This document shows, piece by piece, positions 23,762-30,438 of a stretch of DNA of 33,423 nt. The stretch spans positions 1 to 33,423 of the forward strand of contig JAHFED010000065.1 of the NCBI GenBank assembly GCA_023248635.1, read 5' to 3'. The stretch is from Myxococcales bacterium (GTDB taxonomy: Bacteria > Myxococcota > UBA727 > VGSZ01). Position numbers and translations under genes: made by a program. The notes under the pieces are model-generated. The model searched no databases. It was not told the origin of the DNA and worked only from the letters and a program-made list of their open reading frames with translations. Numbering within the stretch: position 1 is the first letter of the stretch; each line of letters starts with the position of its first letter.

Positions 23762-24583
23762 GTGGCCCGCGACTACTACCGCATCCTCGGCGTGGAAAAG
23801 GGAGCGAGCGAGGGCGAGCTCAAGCGCGCCTACCGCAAGCTCGCGCGTGAGCTGCACCCCGACGTCACCGGCGATGACGGCCGCGCCACCGAGCGCTTCA
23901 AGCAGGTGACCGAGGCCTACGAGATCCTGAGCGACCCCCAACGGCGTCGATCCTACGATTTGTTCGGGACCCGCGATCAGCCGCCGCCTGCCGGGCCGGG
24001 ATTTCCCACCCTCGACATGGATGGGCTCCTCGACAAGCTCTTTCCCAAGCGCAAGAAAAAGCCCCGAGCCGAAGCCGGCGTCGACGTCGAAAACACCTTG
24101 CACGTCTCTTTTCGGGAAGCCTTCTCGGGCTGCGACAAGAGCGTCGGCGACCTCAAAGTCGTGGTTCCCCCCGGCGTCGACGACGGGACGCGGCTGCGGC
24201 TGCGAGGCCAAGGCGCCAAGGGGGCCGCTGGTGGACCCGACGGCGACCGCTACGTCCTCGTCGTCGTCGATGAAGATCCGCTCTTTCGCCGCGATGGTCT
24301 CGATGTGTGCGTCGATGTCGTCGTCCCTCTTTCGGCCGTGTTGTTGGGCGGCACCGTCGACATTCCTGTGCCCGATGTCGTCAGCACCCAGGTGCGCATG
24401 ACGGTGCCCGCCGGGACCCAGGGAGGCCAGGTGTTTCGCTTGCGGGGCCGCGGTTTCGCCAAGCTCCAGGGCCCTGCGCGGGGAGATCTGCTGGCCACAC
24501 TGCAGGTCAGAATCCCGGCGGTGCCAGTGACCGACCGAAGCGCCGTCCAGGACGTGCTGAAGCGCCTGGCGGGGGATCGATAG
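23762..24583 (+). CDS. Class B J-protein (DnaJ/CbpA-like co-chaperone)
   Basis: A 273-residue co-chaperone. The J domain (about 4-65) has DYYRILGVEKGASEGELKRA, the HPD motif (32-34) that stimulates Hsp70 ATPase, and YEILSDPQRRRSYD. Two C-terminal beta domains follow (VDVENTLHVSFREAFSGC, VVVPPGVDDGTRLRLRG, VPAGTQGGQVFRLRGRG). There is no CXXCXGXG zinc domain and only a short linker, so it is a class B protein like CbpA rather than DnaJ proper. The start is GTG 23762, the only start in frame near the J domain; the preceding bases show no proper ribosome site. The gene at 24668 follows 84 bases later. Confidence 0.92.
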   Translation: MARDYYRILGVEKGASEGELKRAYRKLARELHPDVTGDDGRATERFKQVTEAYEILSDPQRRRSYDLFGTRDQPPPAGPGFPTLDMDGLLDKLFPKRKKKPRAEAGVDVENTLHVSFREAFSGCDKSVGDLKVVVPPGVDDGTRLRLRGQGAKGAAGGPDGDRYVLVVVDEDPLFRRDGLDVCVDVVVPLSAVLLGGTVDIPVPDVVSTQVRMTVPAGTQGGQVFRLRGRGFAKLQGPARGDLLATLQVRIPAVPVTDRSAVQDVLKRLAGDR

Positions 24584-24667
24584 TCAGCACGATCGTGCGA
24601 AAAACGCCTGACAACAACCTTCGCTGCCGACCGAAAAGCCTTTGTCCCCTTCACCGCAGGAGTCCCC

Positions 24668-25225
24668 GTGAGCGCCATTCAAACCCTCTCGTCGTACACC
24701 GGGCTCAGCGAAGTCGAGCTGCAGAAGCGCGCCCAGGAGCTCTCGTCGACGGGCAAGCTCAAGAGCCTCTCCGCCCTCGACGCCGCGCTGCTGGCCGCGA
24801 GCTCCGGCACCAACCAGAACACCGTCAACGCCTTCGACGCCATGTCGGCCGGCAACCAAGAGCCCCACGCCCTCGAAGAACCCGCCCAGGTGATGGCCCG
24901 CGCGACCACCAGCAGCGTAGGCTTCGCGCCGGCGACGACGGTGTCGACCCCTTCGCTGGCCGCTGCCAACTCCCCCGCCAATCTCGACAAAGCAGCAACG
25001 GCGGGCCTGACCCGGATCAAGGGCTTCGTCGGCGAGCAGCAGTCCCTGACCCCAGCCGATCTCGGCGGCGCCAAATCGCAGGTCGACTCGAGCAGCCGCG
25101 ACATCCAGTTCGAGCAGCTGAAAAACGAAATGCAGAAGATGAGTCAGATTCAGACGCTGATGACCAACGTACTCAGCTCCATCCACGAAAACGCCAAGAC
25201 CGCGATCAACAACATTCGCGGGTAG
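24668..25225 (+). CDS. Small helical hypothetical protein
   Basis: A 185-residue protein without signal peptide or cysteine. Residues 1-60 are helical, the middle is Ala/Ser/Thr-rich and likely flexible, and the last 38 residues form a long amphipathic helix containing LKNEMQKMSQIQTLMTNVLS and ending NNIRG. That tail resembles in pattern the C-terminal helix of type III secretion needle proteins (which end with a long helix and NFR), but the length is about twice that of a needle protein and no other part matches. A helical export substrate or filament protein is one possibility; function is unknown. GTG start with AGGAG 5 bases upstream. It converges with the LcrH/SycD-like gene 9 bases away. 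Confidence 0.72.
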   Translation: MSAIQTLSSYTGLSEVELQKRAQELSSTGKLKSLSALDAALLAASSGTNQNTVNAFDAMSAGNQEPHALEEPAQVMARATTSSVGFAPATTVSTPSLAAANSPANLDKAATAGLTRIKGFVGEQQSLTPADLGGAKSQVDSSSRDIQFEQLKNEMQKMSQIQTLMTNVLSSIHENAKTAINNIRG

Positions 25226-25234
25226 CTCGAACCC

Positions 25235-25855
25235 TCAGCGTCGCGTTGCCGGCGGCTTGGCCGCCGGTTTCGTTTTGGCCCGACCAATGAGCTCCCGCAG
25301 CGCTGCCGACGTCACCCGGGCCAAGCGCCAGGCCCGCTTTCCCAACACGGTCTTGGCCTGTGGATCGATCTTCGTGGCCTGCACCAGATCTTCGAGGGCT
25401 TGATCGAGGAAGCCCGTCTTGAGGCGCAGCTCGGCGCGGTTCACGCGCGCGGAGAGGTTTTGCGGCTCGAGCTTGATCGCCATGGAGTAGCAGCGCTCGG
25501 CTTCGACCTCGTCGCCCATGCGCCCGGCCATGGCCCCCAGCAGCGCGTGGAAAGACCCGACCTGCGGGTTGGCGACGACGAGGCCCTCCATCACCTGGCG
25601 CGCCTTGTCGCGCTGGCCGTGCTCGAAGAACCGGTATGCACTCTGGGCGATGCCGAAGGCCTCGGCCTGGGTCATGCCCATCGCTTCGGCCCACGTGATC
25701 TCCTTGGCCAAGACGGCGGCGAGCTTTTCGGCGGGGGTCTTCTTCGGCGACGACGGCGGCGGCGCTGCTGCTTTGGGCGGGGGCACGAACTTGGTGGCGG
25801 GCAGTGGCTGGGCGCCCAATCTCGTTTTGGGGGGAGTCGGCGGCCGCTCGGTCAT
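25235..25855 (-). CDS. LcrH/SycD-like TPR protein
   Basis: A 206-residue protein with a Pro/Lys-rich N-terminus (about 1-43) and three TPR-like units at about 66-165. The sequence AYRFFEHGQRDKARQVMEGL, LLGAMAGRMG and a later AE.RLKTG unit match the spacing of the type III secretion chaperones LcrH/SycD (the A.....G....A..VF..L, LGA..MG, AE.LL..G pattern). Such chaperones bind translocator proteins. A generic TPR protein is the main alternative. ATG 25855 has AAGGAA 6 bases upstream and was chosen over ATG 25924, which would leave 3 bases after the PilZ gene. The PilZ gene lies upstream on the same strand, and a helical protein gene converges from the other side. Confidence 0.75.
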   Translation of the reverse strand: MTERPPTPPKTRLGAQPLPATKFVPPPKAAAPPPSSPKKTPAEKLAAVLAKEITWAEAMGMTQAEAFGIAQSAYRFFEHGQRDKARQVMEGLVVANPQVGSFHALLGAMAGRMGDEVEAERCYSMAIKLEPQNLSARVNRAELRLKTGFLDQALEDLVQATKIDPQAKTVLGKRAWRLARVTSAALRELIGRAKTKPAAKPPATRR

Positions 25856-25927
25856 GACCGGTTCCTTGGACGTGTGGAGTGTGCGCCTGGACGTTTCCTG
25901 TCGTGGCGTCGACGACGTCATCATGCC

Positions 25928-27424
25928 TCAGCGGCGCGCGCGAGCGGCGATCTTTTTCACCCGTTTGGCCAGCTCGTCGTCGCCCGGACGTTGGCGCAGC
26001 AGGCGCTCTCCCACACCCGCGGCGTCGGCGTAGCGCTCGGCTCGCTCGTAGAGCAGCACCAGGGCCTGCAGCGCCAAGGGATCCCGCGAATCGAGCTCGA
26101 GCAGCTCTTCGGCCAGCAGGGTGGCGTCGAGGAGCTCCCCGCCCTTGGCCAGCACGCGCAAAGCCCGCAGTCGAACGTCGCGGCGGGCCGTCAGGCGGGC
26201 TGCTTCGCGGGCGAGGCGAACGCCCTCCTCCTTCATGCCCACGCCCTGCACGAAGCCCTCGGCGTTGGCCATGAGCTCGATGGCCCGGCACAGGTCGATG
26301 GCGCTCGCGATGGCAGCAAGGCGCTTGAGCACACGCTGGTCGTCGGGGGCGAGGAGCAGCGCTCGTTGCAGCACCGCCGCCGCCGCCGCCCGTTGGCCCG
26401 ACTTCTCGAAGTGAAAGGCCTCGGCCAGGAGATCACGGACGCCGTCGTCGTCGACGCGCACCACTTGGGGAACGAGCTCTCCCTCTTTGCGCAGGGCGGC
26501 GGCTCGCTGCAGGACCTCGGGCGCCAGCCGCGCCAGGGCCCTCTGGGCGGCCTCGAGCCGGGCAAGCTGCGGCGGCGTGGCGTCGGCGGGAGCCATCTGA
26601 AAGACCCGCTCGAGCAGCTGCGCGCGTCCGCTGATTTCCTCCGCCGTCGCCGTCGCCGTCAGACCGAGGGCCGCGAAGCCGTCGTTGGCCTCGATGCCCT
26701 GAAAGAGCCGGCGCACAGCGCCCAGCAGCTTGCCGAGCGGTGGCCCCGCCGCCTTGACCTCTTGGTAGGCGAGCACGCTGTCGACGCCGTCGACAAAGCG
26801 CTGCAGCGCTTCGCGTTTGCCGCCGTCGAGATTCGTGAGCTGCACCCCGGCGCCGTGACCAAGGACGAGGTGGACGACTTCGCCGACCAGGGAAAGGGGT
26901 CCGATTCTCACGCTCAGCAGCGATCCCAACGGAGGGGTCTCCCCTTCGGCAAAGAGGCCGCCGACGCTGAGGCTCTGCTCCCACAGCTGTCGCACCACGC
27001 TGCGGGTCGCGTTCACCTCGATGGACGCAGGGCCGACGAAGCGCACGGGCGGGCGTTCTTCGGCGGGCTCGGCCTGGGCTGCCAAGCCATCGACGAAACG
27101 CCGGAGCAAAGTCTCGGTCTGCGGCGACAGGGGATCGAATTGGACGCCCATCCCTGGTGGGTGGGACTTCCGCGCGCCGACGGCTTCGTCGATCACGTGC
27201 ACCACGCGCCCCATCAGGCCGATGGTGGCGGCTCCTGGTCCAGCGCTGCGCAGGCGCAAACGAACGGGACTGCCCCGCGGAGCTGGGCTCGTCGTCTTCA
27301 GAAACACCCCGCCCAGGGAGATGTTCTCGGCATCGAGCTGGTGGAGCTCTGCAGCCGAAGTGACGACGTCGACGGCGTCGCTCAATCGGTAGCGGGGGTG
27401 CTTTTGGACGGCGGTGAAGGGCAT
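25928..27424 (-). CDS. Double PilZ domain - TPR protein
   Basis: A 498-residue cytosolic protein. The first PilZ-like domain (about 7-125) has KHPRYRL and NISLGGVFL; the second (about 135-250) has ATRSVVRQLWEQSLSVGGLF and GVQLTNLD. The [DN]xSxxG motif is present in the first and partly in the second, but the first Arg of the RxxxR cyclic-di-GMP motif is not clearly conserved, so nucleotide binding is uncertain. A segment near 285-345 (GFAALGLTATATAEEI) looks like a degenerate J-like helix bundle. The C-terminal half is a TPR array. ATG 27424 was preferred to 27529 because KHPRYR then lies at the normal distance from the start; the ribosome site is weak. Confidence 0.82.
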   Translation of the reverse strand: MPFTAVQKHPRYRLSDAVDVVTSAAELHQLDAENISLGGVFLKTTSPAPRGSPVRLRLRSAGPGAATIGLMGRVVHVIDEAVGARKSHPPGMGVQFDPLSPQTETLLRRFVDGLAAQAEPAEERPPVRFVGPASIEVNATRSVVRQLWEQSLSVGGLFAEGETPPLGSLLSVRIGPLSLVGEVVHLVLGHGAGVQLTNLDGGKREALQRFVDGVDSVLAYQEVKAAGPPLGKLLGAVRRLFQGIEANDGFAALGLTATATAEEISGRAQLLERVFQMAPADATPPQLARLEAAQRALARLAPEVLQRAAALRKEGELVPQVVRVDDDGVRDLLAEAFHFEKSGQRAAAAAVLQRALLLAPDDQRVLKRLAAIASAIDLCRAIELMANAEGFVQGVGMKEEGVRLAREAARLTARRDVRLRALRVLAKGGELLDATLLAEELLELDSRDPLALQALVLLYERAERYADAAGVGERLLRQRPGDDELAKRVKKIAARARR

Positions 27425-27580
27425 GGGCCGATGCTGCCGTCCGTCACAAATCCCGCGCGCACCTGTCTCCAATTCGACGGTTGGCGACGGCTGCTTGCGT
27501 TTCAACGCCGCTGCTGGCAGGAGCCCCACCGATCAGTCGCGGGGTCCCTTCGATGTGACCGCCGCTTCCGCGTCACCAAG

Positions 27581-27647
27581 AATTCACCGACAGCGCTTCG
27601 CGTGTCGGTGAATTGTCTACAGGTTCATCGCCTGGCGGCGATGAATT
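27581..27647 (-). repeat. 67-bp double-hairpin repeat, copy 4 (identical to copy 1, inverted)
   Basis: Read on the minus strand it is base-for-base identical to 6465-6531, including the AATT at each end, the linker CCTGTAGAC, both stems and the GCCA and GAA loops. Hairpin 2 is at 27581-27614 and hairpin 1 at 27624-27645. It lies in the 275-bp gap 27425-27699 between two minus-strand genes. Confidence 0.93.
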
Positions 27648-27699
27648 GCCGTCCATCATCGGCCACCGGTCTTGCCGACGACGACGACGACTGCCAGCG

Positions 27700-27975
27700 T
27701 CACTTCACCAGCGTCATCGGGACGTCGTTGCCGTCGACAGTGACGGTGCACTTGCCGTTGATCCCGCCCCACTCGATCTTGACCAAGACGTCGGCGTGAC
27801 GGTCGCCGATCTCCGCCGTCGCGTGGAGCTCGCCGAGACCGATCCAGGTCCATCGACGGCGCGCGATCTCGTTGCCATCCCAGTCGATCCGGAAGCCCCT
27901 TCCCACCTCGTTGCGCTCTACGGCGATCGCGTGGCTGTCGTGGCTTCCTTCCCATCGCGTCTTGAGCAGTCCCAT
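27700..27975 (-). CDS. 91-residue hypothetical protein
   Basis: A 91-residue protein starting MGLLKTRWEGSHDSHAIAVE. It is rich in Trp, Gly and charged residues and predicted beta strands (GFRIDWDGNEIARRRWTW, then KCTVTVDGNDV). It has no signal peptide, membrane segment or known motif. A small single-domain beta protein is likely. No good ribosome site precedes the ATG, and the gene stands alone between a repeat element and tRNA-Ser. Composition of the frame is consistent with coding, but the family is not recognised. The 231 bp between it and tRNA-Ser show no further gene I can support. Confidence 0.6.
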   Translation of the reverse strand: MGLLKTRWEGSHDSHAIAVERNEVGRGFRIDWDGNEIARRRWTWIGLGELHATAEIGDRHADVLVKIEWGGINGKCTVTVDGNDVPMTLVK

Positions 27976-28206
27976 GGAGGAAGCCTACCCGGAACCGCAT
28001 GTCCAACGAGGGGATTCCTCCGCTCCGACGAGTTTTGCACGCCAAGTTAATTCCCCGCACCGACTTCGTCGAAACCGACTTTCGGCGTTCCCTCTGTTGC
28101 GGAAGATCGCCGCTGCCATCTGCGTACGAGGCCGCCGTCGACGTCATGGGGCCCGTCGAGAAGGGGTCGGACGGTCTGTCCGCGCTCGGGCCCCGAGGGC
28201 CAAGGG

Positions 28207-28296
28207 TGGCGGAGCGGGAGGGATTCGAACCCTCGATACCCTTGCAGGTACGCCAGATTTCAAGTCTGGTGCCTTCAGCCACTCGGCCACCGCTCC
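28207..28296 (-). tRNA. tRNA-Ser (anticodon UGA), CCA encoded
   Basis: On the minus strand GGAGCGG pairs with CCGCTCC, with G73 and an encoded CCA (28207-28209). The anticodon stem CCAGA/TCTGG holds CTTGAAA (anticodon TGA). The long variable arm and the T arm with GGTTCGAATCC are typical of tRNA-Ser. Confidence 0.97.
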
Positions 28297-28342
28297 GCCG
28301 ACGCTTGTAGCCGACGGCGACGACCTCGTCACCCTGGCATCG

Positions 28343-30388
28343 TCAGCCGTCGACGACGGAGTAGACGAAGCTGGCCTTGGGGGCTCGCAGCCACCGCTCG
28401 GCGATGACACCGCGGAGCTTGGCCCAGGGGGTGCCGTCTTTGACGTAGGTGTCGCGGGTCTTCTCGGCGAGGCTCCGGTCGCCGCGGGCCTTGATGCCGA
28501 GCACGAGCTTGCTGAGGTCGTCGACGGCGACCCACTGCTTGAGGTCGACGTCGAAGCAGCCGACGTCGCTGCCGTTGGCGGCTTTGGTCTCGGGTCTCCA
28601 CGCCAAGGCGCCCTTCTCGTTGAGGAAGCCCATCTGCACCGAGGCCAGCTGCGAGTAGGGCTTGGGCTTGCCCTCGGCGTTCACCATGCCTTGGGCGATG
28701 TGGCCAAAGGCCCAAGTGACGTCATGGAGGTGGGCATTTTCGGCGACGGCGGCCTCGAGCTGCCCCTTGCTCACCAGCCAACCTGAGAGCCAGAGGGCGG
28801 CGGTTTGGGCTTTCAATTCTTCCAGCATCGAGGCCAAGGCACCGCCGAAGACTTGATCATCGGTCTTGCCGCCGACCTTGTATTCATGAGCTGGTCCAAG
28901 GTTGTGGGCAGCTTCATGCAACACCGTCGACAAATTCGCGTTCTTGGGATCGTCGGTGATCTTGGCCATGGTTTCGCTGCACAGCAAAGAGGAGGCTTGC
29001 TCGGTGAAGGCCGCCTTGCTGTCGTCGTCGGTGTAGAGGTTGACCATGGCCACCGTCTTGCCTCCGCTCTCGGCGACGGGGCCCCAATTGGGCAGGGATT
29101 GTCCGATGGTCGCGCCGATCGCCGACCGGGCGTCGCCGGCGTTCAAGACGATGTCGATGAAGTCGGGAAGCTGGAAGCCGACGTCGCGGGCTGCGTAGGG
29201 TTTACCGGCCAGTGCCGCCAGCTGAATTTCCATATCTTTTTTGAGGGGATCGAGCTTTTTTTGCCACTGCAGGGAATCCTGGTTGATGCGCGCGAAGGAG
29301 ACATGGAATCCGGCCTTATGGGAACAGGGTTCAAAGTAGACTTCGTCGGGACCGATGCGCAGGTACCATTTGCTGTTCGTCGCAGTCATGGCCTTCCAGG
29401 CGACGTCGGCTTTGAACCACTGGTTGTCGCCGAAGGCGGTGGCCGTGGCCTCGAGGTAGGCCTTGAACGCAGCTTCGCCCGGATCGCTGATCGACGACGC
29501 AGCCGCCTTCAGCTCGGTGGCGACCTCGCCCATCTCTTTGGCGTAGGCCTCGGTGTAGGGCACAGCGATGAGGTCGTCGGTGGCGGCGTTGCCCTCGGCT
29601 TTGCCTCCCTCTTTGTGGCGGACGACGACGAAGGGGGAGAGCAGCTGCTCGCTGTCTTTGCGCTTCTCGAGCACTTCACAGAATTTGGGATCGGCCTGGA
29701 TCGACGCCGGATAGATGCCCGAGATCTTCTTCGGCCTCAACGCCAGCGCGTTGCACTCCCGGTCCTTCTCGGTCTTCGGCGCCTCGCACCACGGCCCCTG
29801 GTTGCGAAAGAACAAGGTCTGCGAGGCCAGGTCGGCTGCGGGGATGTGCTCCAACATGCCGTCGACGCCGTTTTGTTTGGCGTAGAGCTCCTCGATGAGG
29901 CGCGCGGCCTTTTCGACGTGGGCGACGACGGCTTGGTCTTCAGCGTTGGTCAGGGTCGTCAACACCAGGGTCGGTCGGCCTTGGGCGAGCTCGGCCAGTA
30001 CGGCCTCGTGGCGCGCCTTCTCGGCGGGCTCAGCGGAGGCGAGCTCGGGCTTCTGCATGTCGTCGTAGGCGCGCCGAAACGCCGGGTTGAAGGCGCCGGC
30101 GTCGTCGACGAAGTCCTTGCGGGATTGTCCGGTTCGGTCCCACAGCACCGCGAACTCGGCGGGTTCGAGAGTGCCGTTGGCGTTGTCGTCGCGGATCCAA
30201 AAGAAAGGCAGCCGGCGCTCGGCGGCTTTGCGGTTGAACTCCATGCGCGGGATGGCGTTGAAGGACTTCGTCGCCATTGTCGTCGTCGTCGTCGGCGGCG
30301 TCGTCTTTGGAGCCGGCTCGTCTGGCGCAGAGCAGCCCGCACAGGCCAGCAGGGCGAACACGATGGAAAGGGGGAGCACTCGCTGCAT
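28343..30388 (-). CDS. Zinc metallopeptidase-like lipoprotein with EF-hand loop (M49-like)
   Basis: A 681-residue exported protein. The N-terminus MQRVLPLSIVFALLACAGCS is a signal peptide with a lipobox-like cysteine. Residues 67-78 form an EF-hand calcium loop (Asp67, Asn69, Asn71, Gly72, Leu74, Glu78). The catalytic motif HEAAH (491-495) is followed by NLGP and, about 28 residues later, Glu523/Glu524 in a helix EELKAQT. That layout fits a gluzincin, and the HEXXH-NLGP plus later glutamate resembles bacterial relatives of family M49 (dipeptidyl-peptidase III), although the classical M49 motif is HEXXGH. GGAGG lies 5 bases before the ATG. The cyclase-TPR gene ends 50 bases upstream on the same strand. 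Confidence 0.85.
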   Translation of the reverse strand: MQRVLPLSIVFALLACAGCSAPDEPAPKTTPPTTTTTMATKSFNAIPRMEFNRKAAERRLPFFWIRDDNANGTLEPAEFAVLWDRTGQSRKDFVDDAGAFNPAFRRAYDDMQKPELASAEPAEKARHEAVLAELAQGRPTLVLTTLTNAEDQAVVAHVEKAARLIEELYAKQNGVDGMLEHIPAADLASQTLFFRNQGPWCEAPKTEKDRECNALALRPKKISGIYPASIQADPKFCEVLEKRKDSEQLLSPFVVVRHKEGGKAEGNAATDDLIAVPYTEAYAKEMGEVATELKAAASSISDPGEAAFKAYLEATATAFGDNQWFKADVAWKAMTATNSKWYLRIGPDEVYFEPCSHKAGFHVSFARINQDSLQWQKKLDPLKKDMEIQLAALAGKPYAARDVGFQLPDFIDIVLNAGDARSAIGATIGQSLPNWGPVAESGGKTVAMVNLYTDDDSKAAFTEQASSLLCSETMAKITDDPKNANLSTVLHEAAHNLGPAHEYKVGGKTDDQVFGGALASMLEELKAQTAALWLSGWLVSKGQLEAAVAENAHLHDVTWAFGHIAQGMVNAEGKPKPYSQLASVQMGFLNEKGALAWRPETKAANGSDVGCFDVDLKQWVAVDDLSKLVLGIKARGDRSLAEKTRDTYVKDGTPWAKLRGVIAERWLRAPKASFVYSVVDG

Positions 30389-30438
30389 GAAAACCTCCGC
30401 CGCAGCGCTAATGCCCTTGCGCAGAAGTGCTAGGGGGA

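Noticed and set aside
25400-27799. Plus-strand open frame of nearly 800 codons
   Set aside because: It is antisense to the SycD-like and PilZ-TPR genes, His/Arg/Gly-rich without any domain.
28805-30433. Plus-strand open frame of 542 codons
   Set aside because: It is antisense to the HEAAH lipoprotein, which has a signal peptide, EF-hand, zinc motif and a good ribosome site.
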